A stretch of 64,000 nt of DNA from Viscum album (GCA_963277665.1 OY728136.1:1978292576-1978356575), one strand, 5' to 3'. Positions 26,384 through 38,576 are shown, counted from the first letter of the stretch. Numbers and translations: made by a program. The notes: generated by a model from the letters alone, not told the origin.

Positions 26384-27519
26384 TGTAACTTCCCAGAACT
26401 AGATGCCACTCAATAGTTCCAGGAGCCTGGTTGGATATATATGGCCTCAAGAACATCTCACCAAAGGTTGATGAGTTGTATTGAGGGCCTAGGTGAGTCA
26501 ATGGGGAGTTTATTTCCTCATTACAAGAGTATATCATAGTGGAAGTCAATAAAATTCAATAGTGGAAGTCAACACAATAAGAATACAACAGATAAAATAG
26601 ACAAGCAAGATAATAATATATAGAAATCTATAAGTATCTCATATATAATGATTTATATGGTACATGTATCTAGAAAATCTACCAAATAGGTACATGGAAG
26701 AACAATATGGTATAAGTATCCAAAATACAAAATAAAAAAAAGTGTCTAAGTAGCATCACAAGCCTGATCTTGGGCCCATGCTCTCATGCTTCAAAGAAAT
26801 GATCAACAACCAGTGTTAGGGTGCTTGCCCCTATTATCACCTACTACTATATAATCTATTTGGGCCCACAAGGAGGCCTAAATAGGGTGTGAGATAACAT
26901 CCCAATAGGTAACCACCCAAAGATCTATACAGTTATAAGCAACACGATGCAATATGCTAAAAAAGTGAGCAGTAATGTAAGTTTGAATTCCCATGGCATA
27001 TGTCTACTATAACAAGTAAAACCAAAAAATCTCTCAATGCTCTCTGTAATAAGTGTTAGCTCTTAACTAGGTAGCTATATGAAATATAAACATGCAACAT
27101 GGCCTCACCATACAACCATCTATATCTTTCCCACAAGGACTTTCCATATAAAAAATCCATATAAAAGAACCAAGGACTTTCCATACCACCACTGTCATAT
27201 ATACCAATACCATGCCATATAGTTAAGTGTATACAATGAAGGTTCAGATCCAAGGTTTTGAAGACCAATACATCGTCATCATGTCCTAGGATCATCTCAA
27301 TGGGAACTAAGTATAGGCATTGGTTGGATTCCTTGGATCATGTGTACCAACATGTCATACATGAGTCTAGGAAAGTCATCTTCAAGGGGTTGAAAAGCCC
27401 GAGGAATCCCATGGAATCAAGACCCAAGGTGCATACTCAGCCAAGGTGTCCACTACCATGTTCTAGATCCATGGAGAGCTGTCCATGACATCTATACAAT
27501 CATTCAAACAATTCATACC

Positions 27520-27760
27520 AAAACATCACATGAGTATACCCACTCATGTATTCTATTTCCATTTAATCAAGTCACATGGATATAACCACCTATTTATCAT
27601 CAATTTCTATAAAACATATCACATGTGTATACCCAATCATTTATCATAATTCACTGTTAAACAAACCACATGGGTATACCCGCACATTTAACACAATTTC
27701 TAACAATCCATTTAAGCAATCTAAATCATCCAATGAGTATACCCCCTCATTTAAACAATT
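27520..27760. repeat. Tandem GGGTATACCC-type words in E LTR
   Basis: Four diverged units of about 58-62 bp, each centred on a near-palindrome such as CACATGGGTATACCCGCACA. The right LTR carries the same array at about 60160-60400. Confidence 0.6.
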
Positions 27761-28488
27761 ACATTCAATCAATATAATCAAGTTAAGCATTGAATATTAC
27801 GGTAATGCAAGGAAAGGATGGAAAACATCTCCTAAGCATGTAATTCTATCTCGTTTAAATACAACTGAGCTTCCTCAAATTAGGAAAACCTAAGAACAAA
27901 CCACATGGGTAGTTCATAAATGGTCAAAACCAAAGAAAAGGCATGGTTCACCCCATTGGTGGCCTTGGGTTGGGAAAAAACCACCAACGCATCTCAAGGA
28001 TCCTAAGGGAATCCCTAATAGGTCCTTTTATATCAATTTTAACTTAACATTTCAATTATAGGCCCACGCTAAAAAGTACAGTGGGTGGTACAAAAGGCTC
28101 ATAGCTTTATAAAACATCAAAATCCGAAAGAAAAGTATAAACACCTATGTTAGCTCGGTAGTGGAGTGATCATCCAATATCAAGTCCTAATTCACCTCGG
28201 TTTAGGATAAATCTAAAGAACATTCAAAGAAGTGGAAATTAGGTCATATGACTATAAACCCAAACACCGTAGTTGTTGTTTCAAAGAATAAATAACGGAT
28301 AAAAAAGAATCAAGGAATTACTGATGTGGTTCTAATGTGACTAATTGTGAAATGAACAGAGTTCATACAGGTGATGGATTTGGAAAACTAGAAAAGAAGT
28401 TTTTTTAGGATTCAATGAGAGAAATACAGGGTTCTGTGTGTGGAAACAGAGTCCCCTACCTCTTTTTTTTTTTAAAAACTACTCGGAC

Positions 28489-28644
28489 AATTACATGATG
28501 TGTAATTGCCTTTCACATATGGTAATTCTCAGTTTTCACTTCCTAGGGAAAAAACAATACATTTCATGAAAGGTCCTGGCCAGACTATTATATGTCATGT
28601 AATCAGATTACACTATGTGTTTCTCAATTACACATCGTGTAATT
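28489..28644. promoter_or_regulatory. Palindrome cluster in E U3
   Basis: Near-perfect palindromes AATTACATGATGTGTAATT (28489-28507) and AATTACACATCGTGTAATT (28626-28644) with a partial copy near 28607. The right LTR has worn copies at about 61127 and 61203. They sit about 160-315 bp from the transcriptional start side of the LTR, where enhancer sites would be expected. Confidence 0.5.
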
Positions 28645-28803
28645 GGTCTGCATCCAGTACACAACCTTCCTGCCTCTTATTTCCCAAAAACAACCCAACC
28701 AGCCCATAACCTAGCTTAGTGTCTAAGCCATGAAGGGAATTAAACAATTATTTAACAAGAAAATTAAAAGATCCATACCTCAAGAAAAACCTAAGATCTT
28801 ACA

Positions 28804-28820
28804 ATCTTTACCCATTAAAG
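28804..28820 (-). other. Polypurine tract of E
   Basis: Minus-strand CTTTAATGGGTAAAGAT abuts the 3' LTR; a worn but correctly placed tract. Confidence 0.5.
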
Positions 28821-28849
28821 AAATTCATCCCTAAATTTCCCTCTCAAGG

Positions 28850-30275
28850 GTGGTCAAGTTTCATCTGAAAATAACTATAGCCACTAAGAACATATGTCAG
28901 CCTCTCACTCCTAAGTCTCATCCTCTAAATGGTCATACTTCCATAGCATATGTACTAAAGGAACCGATCGACCTCAAAGAACCTCCATGCTCCTATCAGC
29001 GATACAGATCAATTACCCCTCAAAGGATGCATCAACCTATAGCTCAACCTTCTTAGGTTGAAAAGTACAAGATGTTCCTAAATGATAATGGCACAAATGA
29101 GATATGTTGAAGACGTCATGCATGGATTGATACCTCTGTGGTAACTGTAATCGATAGGCTACCAACCCGACTCTCTCTAGAATATCAAATGACCCGACAT
29201 ATCACAGTCAAAGCTTACCCTGTCTCCTGATCCATCTATGTCCATACCTCAGTGAAACATGTAAAAAGTCCTAATACCTAACCTCAAACTTTAGGGGCCA
29301 TCTGTGGTGGTTGGTGTAAGATTTCTATCGAGACTATGTTGTAGCCATCCGCTTCTGAATCAACTGGACCGGCTCAGAAGTCTCCTGCATGAGACACAAT
29401 CTTAGTAAATCTACCTCAACAGCCTCTAACTAGCACACAGGTGATCAACATGACCTACCATATAAATCCTCATAAGGTTCCATATGTACCATTTCCTGAT
29501 AATTTTTATTATTGAAAAAATCAATCAGGGGAATGCTCAACTTCCAAGAGCCCCCAAAATCTAGGGTGCATGCTCTTAGAATTTTCTCTAGCACCTATAT
29601 ATTATACTATGACTGGCCATCATTCTAAGAGTGGTATGCTATGCTCAGAAGCACCTTTGTACCTAGAACCCTCTGAAAACTCTACCATAAATGAGACATA
29701 AAGCATCCATACCTATTTGAAACGATAGTGCATAGGACCCTGTGAAGTCGTACTATCTCATGGATATACAAATTTCTTATCTCATCAACATTGAAGGTCT
29801 CCTTGATCATAAATAAATGAGAAACTTTTATGAGCCTATCAATAAAAACCCGTACAATATCATTACCTTCAGGCGAACTCAGTAAACCATTCACGAAATC
29901 CATTGTGACATCATCTCATTTCCACTCCGAAATAGGTAACTATTGTAAAAGACTAGATGGTCACTGATGTTTTTCCTTCTTCGGCTGGTAGGTGGAACAC
30001 CTCGTAACAAAATTAGCTACCTCTATTTTCATACTCATTCACCAGTATTGATGATGCAAGTCACGATACATCTTGGTGACTACAGGATGCACTTCCCAAG
30101 CTGAAGCATGAAATTCCCACATCAACTCCTCGCATATATCCACTGGAACACAAATGCGTCCATAGATACGTAGGATATCATCAATCCCTATGGTCCAACC
30201 GAGAGGATGGTCCTCACCTTCCACACTCTCTCGTAGGACTAGGACCTCTAAATCCAATAGTTGCATCATTATTAC
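28850..30275 (-). pseudogene. Element E integrase and chromodomain, broken
   Basis: Reading leftward from the B junction, this continues the E polyprotein. It has the integrase zinc finger (EFHASAWEVHP, then RCSTYQ, where the last Cys is Tyr), a core with VFIDRLIKVSHL at about 29835 and SNRYGCF at about 29695 where chromoviruses usually have SDRDPRF, then AYHSQNDGQS-like sequence whose following catalytic Glu position is a stop. After that come QKRMATT and FDILERVGLVAYRLQLP (about 29190-29150) and a chromodomain-like tail near 28980-28890 (RSMEVLRGRSVPLVHMLWKY type, with stops). Several in-frame stops and lost metal-binding residues make it non-functional. The frame 30039-30341 runs from this fragment into the B LTR and is artificial. 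Confidence 0.8.
30271..30275. other. Target site duplication of B, left
   Basis: ATTAC, repeated exactly at 42736-42740 next to the other end of B. Confidence 0.9.
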
Positions 30276-31818
30276 TGTAACACCCCAAGCTTCCATGGTA
30301 CGCTTCTCGTTGAATAATACAATAGCATGTGTTGTACGCAACTTCGAGTTCTAACACACCACAACCAATCAAACTAGCCATTATGAATAGTAATTCCCAC
30401 TTTTTAAAATATTACAAATTATATATTTCAAAATGGACTTCATTTTTGGATTTAGAATATCGAAATTATCTCTGGTTGATTTTTTTGGTAATTTTCTAAA
30501 AACATTCATTTTTTGATGAATAGTGAAAAACACTGAGTTATAGTTTAAAACAGAATTTTTATTTAAATAATTATTTAATTAATTTAAATTTATTTTAGGT
30601 AAAAATAGATACATAATACCTATATAAGTTCAATTTAATTCATTGGAGTCGGTTTATAATAATTTTAGATATATAAAAATTTTATTGAACGTTTTACCGT
30701 CTTTTACCCACCTCCTAGGAGCATTTGCAAATTTACATAAAACTTAATTTTACCACTTCTATGAGTGGAATTTCAAATATCCAAGAGACATGGTTTACAT
30801 CAGTAAGTAAAATGTGGTTCAATAAGATGAAAATAATTTTTGGTGAATAATAACTTTTTACTTTTATTTACCACGATTAAAAGTAAATAGGGTAATTAAA
30901 GGTAAAAATGATATTATTATTACCCTAACACATGTACTAATTCTATTGGATAAGTATAATTCGACCAAAAACAACCTTAGGAATAAAATATGAACCTATT
31001 TGGTCCACTTGGATTAGATTAGGACATTTATTATTATTTAATTCAAAGAAGAGTTAATAGAGTTAAAATCAAAGTTTAATAACTAAATAATTTTTAATAT
31101 AGGGTTACACATAAAATAAATTCAACTATAAATATTAATTATAAATATAAAATAATTTCCTACATAATTTTATTTTATTTATATTTTTAAACATTAAATA
31201 ATTTAATTTATTTATGACACAATGATGATGTTGTAATTACCTCATTAATGAAATATTAAAATAATTGGTATTATAAACATCCAAATAAATTTAATTTGAG
31301 AATTTTTATGAATTAAATTAATTTTATAGGTTAATATGACATATTAGGGTTTGTTATATGAATTTTTTTGAAGTAATAATGCTTTTACGAATTTAGAAAA
31401 AACAAAATACCAAGTAATGTCAAAATTGATATAAAAGAGTTTTTTAAAAAAATATTATATTATTAATTGATATTCTATTGATAAAAATATATGGGTTGGA
31501 AAAAAGACTTATATAATTATAGGTGTATCATTAATGAACCACTTGGGGTTCTCTTGGAAGTATATACTAAGTTTAGTAAGCATATAATATAAAAATACAA
31601 AGAGACATGGTAAATGTCAAACTATTTAACTAAGTGTTAAATTTAAAAGATAAGGTTAATATAGTGACCCAAACCTATATAAAACCTATTGTTTGAGTGG
31701 TTTTAGACCCATACCCAATTTATATTTTAAATAATCCATTTTTATAAATTATAAACCGAAAATAATTTTATTATAAAATAATATTTCTCGCTTTTCCTAA
31801 GGTGACCATCACCCCTCT

Positions 31819-31825
31819 TATAAAA
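31819..31825 (+). promoter_or_regulatory. TATA box, B 5' LTR
   Basis: TATAAAA in CCCCTCTTATAAAAGGGCAC; the same context is at 40544 in the 3' LTR and on the minus strand in the C LTRs. Confidence 0.7.
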
Positions 31826-31996
31826 GGGCACTCACCCTTATCTCTAATTCACAACTTCAAAACCATTTGGATTGGCCAAAACCTACCCAAATACCCTATA
31901 AAATGTCCTAAATTCATCCTAGAGGCCTTACTTTAGTCATAAAGCTAACCTAATGAGCCCTTTGGATCAAATCAAAAGGAAGAACCCGAAGAAGAG

Positions 31997-33772
31997 GTAA
32001 ATATTTCATCACCTCTTTCAAGTTCCTTTCTTCTTCCACTTCCTCTTTCTTTGTTGTTTCCATTATAAAATAAAAAATCCATTATATTCTATATACTTTG
32101 ATGTTATTATAAATATTATACTACCATATTAATTATTCTATCCATCCTTTGAATGAAATTTCACCATACATGCGTACGTACGACTTACCGTCTCCACGTC
32201 ATGGTGGAATTGCGATTCAATACATTATTATTTGGATGGGTATAATAATGATGTGTAATTGATGTATATAATAAATAAAACATGATAATTATTCGGTATA
32301 TATGATATACCATCCAATTATATATTATTTTAATATCAAAAGAATTATATTGTCGCTCGTGCGTACGTACGGATTACTGTCTCCACGAACGCGATGAGAT
32401 TCATTCCCCATCATATCCAATCAAGACTAATTTTCATTTGATGATTAAAAATAATGTTTAAATACTTAATATCATTCTGAATATGAATAATATACATCCT
32501 ATCCATAAAAAACATTACTTAAGTAACAAACTATATAAAGGAAAACTAATCAGTTAACACCCGACACGACGATAATACTAATATATTATTAACAAAGCAA
32601 TGATAAAAGATCATATATGGTATCATATTAATGTATATGATTCTTGTATAACTTAATAAAAATTATTTCACCATTATACAGAAGGTTAACCTACCCTCGA
32701 ACAAGGAAAAGTACAAGGTAATGGTTAATTCTACAATCTCTTCATTATCCGAGGTTGTTTATACATAATTATCTACTTGGACCTCTTTATCATCCACATC
32801 CATGTTTCTTAAAAATTTATATAAAAAAATTCTTAATATTCACTAGACTATGGGTTAAAGTCATTTATACCCTTGTTTTACTTTTATAATATGTTTATAA
32901 AGGAATGTTTCCGTCATTTTCCAAACAAGGTACTGTATGACCTTTTTGACAAAATTAAGGTAAGAATGTTTTTTTAACTTATACGACAGGTGTGGATATT
33001 TTCCGCCGTTATAACATCGTCAAAGCTTACCTTAAATATTATAAGAATATTTTCAAAATAAATGTCTTATTTATAATTATGTGACTCTTAAATGATTTCA
33101 AAATAGTAATAGATATTTCTCTAAAAAAGGTTTTGATTTCATCTATGTCAACACCCTTTGATGGATTTTAAACTTATTGAAGTTGATTTATTATGATACA
33201 AATCTTCCATATTGTATTGAAGGTTTTGTGATATGTTTGACTGTGGATGTGTTATTTTTATACCATTCATGGTTTATGGATAAAATATTGACATTTCATA
33301 TGCTAGCTTTAATACGAATGTTTATGTTATGTTTAAACCTTTTCATATGAGGAATGCATTGGGCTTAGTAAGTGACGGGTGGAGCCCACTATAGCTCCTT
33401 GATGCATTAGAAGGTCTCATGAGATAAACTAGTGTCTTGGAACAAGGCTTTTAAGAAATATTTTTTGTAGTCTTGGCACAAGGCCTTGACTATGTGGTTA
33501 TGAAAGTCTGGCATTATGCATTCCATATTTATGAAAGTGGCTATTGATATTGCATTTGATTATTTGACTATTAGAATATACATGTGAGTATGTAAATGGA
33601 ATTATTTTGATTTTATATTTTCCATATTATGATGAAGTTTATGTTGAAAAGGATTTTGTTTTAGTTATATACATTGCCTTAAATGTTTATGCTTATTTAT
33701 GAAAGTTTCTGCTATATTTTTATCCTTACTAAGCATCTAAGCTCACCCCTTTCTATGTTTTATTTGTCCCAG
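31997..33772 (+). other. Predicted intron inside B 5' LTR
   Basis: Donor GAAGAG|GTAAATATTT at 31997 and acceptor TTATTTGTCCCAG|GATGCG ending at 33772, preceded by a branch-like CTTACTAAG (33724) and a pyrimidine-rich stretch. The same pair occurs at corresponding places in the C LTRs in the opposite genomic orientation. Removal would join the short leader to the primer site/gag region and delete the GTACGTACG blocks. Splicing is inferred from sequence only. Confidence 0.45.
32165..32410 (+). repeat. GTACGTACG block pair, B 5' LTR
   Basis: GTACGTACG at 32174 and 32363, each followed by TTACCGTCTCCACG or TTACTGTCTCCACG; the second continues with AACGCGATGAGATTCATTC, nearly identical to a block in C. 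Confidence 0.8.
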
Positions 33773-34010
33773 GATGCGAAGAATTATATTATAACTGACC
33801 GGTAGGGATAGTCTATGGGATCTCAGTGTTGTCCATGGAAACAATTTTGTAGTAGTTTTTCATTTTATGATGTAATGTAAACCTTATGAATGTATCTATT
33901 ACTTCCAAGGCTACTAAACTAATCGGTCTTTCGAGACTTGATCTTTTGTGATCATGCTAATGATACATAATAATTCACTGACTCTGGGATTCTGGGGTTG
34001 GGGCGTTACA

Positions 34011-34024
34011 GTTAGTATCTGAGG
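34011..34024 (+). other. Primer binding site of B
   Basis: GTTAGTATCTGAGG directly after the LTR; two or so changes from the initiator-Met primer site. Confidence 0.65.
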
Positions 34025-34511
34025 AAGTTTAGTACAAACCTTGGAAACTATATTTAGATAAACTCTGATTAGAGCAGATAACCCTAAGATAGAATTTGAA
34101 AATTAGTATAGAAGAACTTCCTAGAATTTTGGTATTGTAGATATTTTTTGAGTTTTCCAAGTAATACATCCCTGTATGGATACGAATAGGTAGAGGCGGA
34201 TCTAGCACATATGTACCTAGGGGTAAAACCCCAAAACACCGCTTTGACCTTGACTCGAACGGGAACTGGTGCACGACAACAGGCCTTGCTGCACTCTTGG
34301 TTACGACACTCTTGGGGGATATGCTTAGGATAATTCTCATTTTATTTACAAATCATTATGAAGGGTTTATGAGTATATAATTCCTCAAAGAAAACATTTT
34401 TATGATTATGGATTGTATCTACAAACTATTCAATTTATGTTAAGTGTTTTACAATTTTTGAATTGTGTATTTAGATTCATAAACTAATCTAGTTTATGCC
34501 ATTATTTAGAA

Positions 34512-35597
34512 ATGATGCATAGTGGAAGGAATGGAAACCATATCAATGCATGCACTCCATGTAGGGATTTCCCTCCTACTCAAGATAATTATAGTGGAGC
34601 TGGTGATACAACCAGTGCTGATCAGCTAATCACCATACTAGGACAACTCACTCAGGTTATTAATAATAACCTTACTAGTATAGAGCACCCTGATCCACCA
34701 CATGGAGGATCAATGTTATACCGCTTCATGAGGCAACAACCGCCAACATTCAATAAAGGTACAAATCCATTAGTAGCTGAGAAATGGATAAATTCCTTAG
34801 ATAATATATTCCATTCCTTGGAGAGTAGTGAAAGGGAAAAAGTTGTCATGACAGTTTACCATCTCACTGGAGATGCTGATCAATGGTGGTCATTTATTAA
34901 AAACAAAAAGGAAGATGATAAAGTATCAAATATAGAATGGAGGGAGTTTAAAGAGATTATCTTTGAAAAATAATTTCCTCGTGACCATCGAGCAGATATG
35001 GAACGACAATTTCTGAGTTTGAGGAAAAAGGAGGATAAGAATATCGCAAAGTATGAGGATAACTTTACATGGTTAGCGAGGAATGCTGCAAATTATATAC
35101 GTAACCCAAGAAGTAATATTGATTGTTTATTTGATGGGTTAAAACCATTTCTTCGTCGAGCATTAGTCTTACAATCCTTCTCATCATACGAAGATATTTT
35201 CTCCTATGCTATCAAGACAGAAAAATAATTCTCTAAGTCTTCCAACTTTAAAGCAAAGAAAGAGAATAAGAGATATGCTGAACACTCTATAAATATAATT
35301 AAGGTGAAAAAGGGAAAAGTTGAATATCCATCATGCAGTAAATGTGGGAAGAAACACCCTGAAACTTTCCTGAAGGGAATGAGAGTTTGTTACAAGTGTG
35401 GTGAAAAAGGACACCAAACTTGTGATTGCAAGGGAAAGAAAGAGGCTGTCGATGTTGAATGCTAAAATTCTAGAGAAAGTGGGAATTATGAAAATAAATA
35501 CCCTAAGCGTCAGAGGAACTTACCTTAGAAAAGTCCAAGTGATCAAGGCCAAGATTATGCTATCCCTACTATTGAGGTTGAAGCTCCAAAAGACATA
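34512..35597 (+). pseudogene. gag: Element B gag (capsid and nucleocapsid), interrupted
   Basis: Structural protein of the virus-like particle. The frame opens at 34512 about 500 bp after the primer site. The capsid core reads PPTFNKGTNPLVAEKWI, then GDADQWW, up to a stop at 34971-34973 located just before FPR. The same frame resumes with LSLRKKEDKNIAKYEDNF and LKPFLRRAL to a stop at 35226-35228. An intact CCHC zinc knuckle, CYKCGEKGHQTCDC, lies at 35388-35429 in the same frame, preceded by a CSKCGKKHPETF segment. All pieces are in one frame, so the damage here is stop codons, not frameshifts. The N-terminal RDFPPTQDNYSGAG resembles DFPPEQTNVMGDG in the C Gag, so the two Gags are related. Confidence 0.85.
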
Positions 35598-36146
35598 GTG
35601 GCAGGTAATTTAATGGTTTCCTCAAGTTTAGCCAATGCATTATTTGATTCTGGATCATCGCATTGTTTCATATCTTCCCAATTTTCTAATAAAATGAGAT
35701 ATTTAAAATTTTATTTAACAAAGGATTTGTCAGTCAAAAATCCTAAGGGAAGTATCATTGCTACAACGTTTTGTGAATCAGTCCCCATTAGGGCATATAA
35801 ATGTTCTTTATCTACTGATCTTATCGTTATACCCATGATTGAATTTGATATAATCCTCAATATGGAATGGATATTGGACCGTGATGAAAAAAATTATTAT
35901 AATAATAAGGAGGTTACTATTTTTGATGACAATTATAATGAACACCTTATCTTTATGGAAGAATCGTCACCACCTAATTCTTATCTAGATCCACCCCCAG
36001 TAGCTCAACTAAATTCAATTATTGGGGAGGAAGAGAATGAGATAACTATGGGTGAGGAAAGGAATGTTCAAATAGAGGATGTACCTATTGTGAAAGAATA
36101 TATTGATGTGTTTCCAAAGTATTTACCTGGACATCATCCAGAATGA
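35598..36146 (+). pseudogene. Element B aspartic protease
   Basis: Retroviral-type aspartic protease that would cleave the Gag-Pol precursor. The active-site loop ALFDSGSSHCFIS lies at about residues 14-26 of this 182-codon stretch, with the DSG triad intact. MIEFDIILNMEWI near residue 90 is the flap-side landmark (usually FDVILGMDWL). The end, EYIDVFPKYLPGHHPE, is the usual linker to RT and is cut by a TGA at the point where RT begins. Same frame as gag, as in chromoviruses with a single Gag-Pol frame. Confidence 0.85.
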
Positions 36147-37400
36147 GAAATTGAGTTTTCCATTGATTTAATTCCTGGATCAAGGCCCATATTGAAGACC
36201 CCTTAAAGAATGACAACTGTGGAATTAGTGTAACTAAAGAAACAAATAGAGGAATTGAGTAATAAGGGATTTATTCGCCCTAGTTTTTCTTTACGGGGAG
36301 ACCCTTTCCTTTTTGTTAAGAAGAAAGATGGATCTACGAGGGTGTGCATTAACTATAGGGAGATCAATGCTATAACAATAAAGAATAAGTATCCCCTACC
36401 TCGCATTGATGATCTATTCGACCAAATTCAAGGAGATTAATACTTTTCAAAGATTGACCTTCGATCTGGATATCATCAGTTGTGTGTGAATAAGGAAGAC
36501 ATTCCGAAAACAGTATTTCGAACCAGGTATAGGATTTCGAGTTTACAGTAATGCCTTTTGGATTGACTAATGCACCCTCTGTCTTCATGGATCTAATGAA
36601 TAGAGTTTTCAAGGAATTTCTTGATGACTTTTTAGTGGTATTTATTGATGATATCTTGGTATACTCCAAAATCTACAAAGATCATGAAAATCACTTGTGC
36701 ATTATTATGAAGACTCTTAGAAGACATGAATTATATGGGAAGTTTTGCAAATGTGAATTCTGGCATCAGGAGATTTCTTTTCTTGGCTATATTGTCTTCA
36801 AGGATAGAATCTTTGTTGATCCTTAAAAGACCAAGGCAATCCATGAATGTCCAACACCGATGAGTATAACTGAGGTATGCGTTTTTATTGGTTTAGCAGG
36901 TTATTATCGACGTTTCATCCAGAATTTTTCCCGATTGGCTAACCCATTAACATAGCTCACACGAAAAGGGGTTAAATTTGTTTGGACAAAGGAGTGTGAA
37001 GAATGTTTTAAAGAACTAAAGAGAAGATTAGTCAATGCTCCTATATTGACTCTACAATCAGCGAATGATGGGTTTGTTATTTATAGTGATGCATCAAAGA
37101 AAGGACTTGGTTTTGTCATTATGTAGAATGATAGGGTTATTTCCTACACATCACGACAACTAAAAATTCATGAGCAAAACTATCCTACACATGATCTTGA
37201 TTTAGAACCTATAATCTTTACTTTGAAGATATGGAGACATTATCTCTATGGTGAAAAATGTGATATATATATACTGACCACAAGAGTTTGAAGTATATTT
37301 TTTCTCACAGAAAGAACTCAATAAGATGCAAATACGATGGCTTTAACTACTCAAGGATTATGATTTCACTATACACTACCACCCGGGGAAGGAAAATAAG
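36147..37400 (+). pseudogene. Element B reverse transcriptase and RNase H
   Basis: RNA-directed DNA polymerase plus RNase H. Visible landmarks: EIEFSIDLIPGSRPI, then stops; [45 protein letters not shown] followed by a stop; [10 protein letters not shown]; a frameshift near 36535; [12 protein letters not shown]; catalytic [11 protein letters not shown] at 36647-36670; FLGYIV; a stop at about 36825; GLAGYYRRFI; RNase H FVIYSDASKKGLGF with a stop after; [14 protein letters not shown] [16 protein letters not shown]; a frameshift near 37270; [25 protein letters not shown] catalytic Asps are retained but stops and two frameshifts kill the product. Confidence 0.88.
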
Positions 37401-38555
37401 GTGGTAGATGCTTTGAGTAGAAAGGATCATGGAGTTTTGAACAAGATGAGAGTTGAAAAGGATCTTATATACATGGATCTAGTAATGATGGATATGGGAA
37501 TTACCATGGAAGGTGAAACATCAATACTTTTTCAAATGGTTGCAAAACTATATTTACTAGAAAGGATAAAGAGTTATCAGACCAGTGATGAAGAGTTTCA
37601 AAAGAATATTAAAGCTGTGAATGATGGGATATTGAGTGACTTTGTGTATGAATATGGAATTTTGAAATATGGGAAGAGACATTGTGTTCCCGATATACTT
37701 GATATAAAAAGGGAATTGTTGGATGATTTGTATAGTTCTAATTTCTCTATACACCCTAGTATCACTAAGATGTATAGAGATTTGAAGGAATATTTTTGGT
37801 GGGACAACATGAAGAGGGAGATTGCTGATTTTGTGTCAAGATGTATGGTTTGTCAACAAGTGAAAGATGAAAGGCAACAACCTGGAGGAGTCATGAAACC
37901 TCTTCCCATACCTGAGTGGAAATGAGATAATATTACTATGGACTTTGTCATGTTGATACCAAAGACTCCTAGAAGGAATGATGCGATATGGGTCATTATT
38001 GATTGTCTTACCAAGTCACCACATTTTCTTGCTATAAGGGAAGATTTACCACTTGAACATTTAGTAAGAATATATATTAATGAAGTTGTAAGACTTCATG
38101 GAGTACCACTATTGATTGTTTCTGATCGTGATCCCTGTTTTATATCAAGATTCTGGAAAAGTCTTTAGAAAGCCCTGGATACTGAACTTTGTTTGAGCAC
38201 TGCCTACCACCCCCAAACTGATGGACAATCATAACGGACTATTCAAACATTTGAAAAAATGTTGAGATCATGCTCACATGACTTTCAAGGTATGTGGGAT
38301 CAATATTTACCTCTGGTAGAATTTTCCTATAACAATAGATTCCATTCAAGTATTCAGATTGCACCATATGAAGTGTTATACAGAAAGAGATGTTGCATGC
38401 CAACCTGTTGGGATGATGTTGGTGAAAGAAAACTCATAGGCCTAGAACTTGTGGAGGAAACGATGGAAAAGGTAAAGGTAATCCAAACTCACATCAAAGC
38501 AGCTCAAAGTTGGCAGAAGAGCTATGCCGATAACCGAAGGAAAGATTTGGAATTT
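37401..38555 (+). pseudogene. Element B integrase
   Basis: DNA integrase that would insert the cDNA. It begins after VVDALSRK. Zinc finger: IHPSITKMYRDLKEYFWW then RCMVCQQ keeps one His and both Cys, but the usual first His (AHSS position) reads YSS. The Trp codon at WKWE is a stop (37923-37925). The core keeps [13 protein letters not shown] and [14 protein letters not shown] stop falls at 38166-38168, and the codon of the catalytic Glu after TDGQS is also a stop (38232-38234). AYHPQTDGQS and FSYNNRFHSSIQIAPYE are otherwise clear. A last stop is at 38556. All parts stay in one frame. Confidence 0.88.
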
Positions 38556-38576
38556 TAGGTAGGAGATCATGTTTTC

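Larger units (their letters stand above)
26384..28803 (-). repeat. Left (3') LTR of element E
   Basis: 2420 bp; begins TGTAACTTCC and ends GATCTTACA. Aligned along its whole length with 59015-61378, but with many differences (more than ten in the first 75 positions by eye), so E is old. Within it, the frames 27056-27295, 27258-27488, 27576-27893 and 28506-28709 have no product. A stretch at 27520-27760 has repeated CACATGGGTATACCCAC-like words with a period near 58-60 bp, also present at 60170-60400. Confidence 0.85.
30276..34010 (+). repeat. 5' LTR of element B
   Basis: 3735 bp, TGTAACACCCC to GCGTTACA. Layout: a TGTTGTACGCAACTTCG near-palindrome close to the start (30333), TATA box, a leader of about 175 bp, donor-like GAG|GTAAAT, two GTACGTACG blocks 189 bp apart, then a branch/acceptor-like module and about 240 bp to the primer site. 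Confidence 0.93.

Noticed and set aside
30039..30341. 100-codon minus frame as a gene of its own
   Set aside because: Chimera of E integrase and the first bases of the B LTR.
36370..36669. Minus frame across the B RT region
   Set aside because: Shadow of the plus-strand RT coding sequence.
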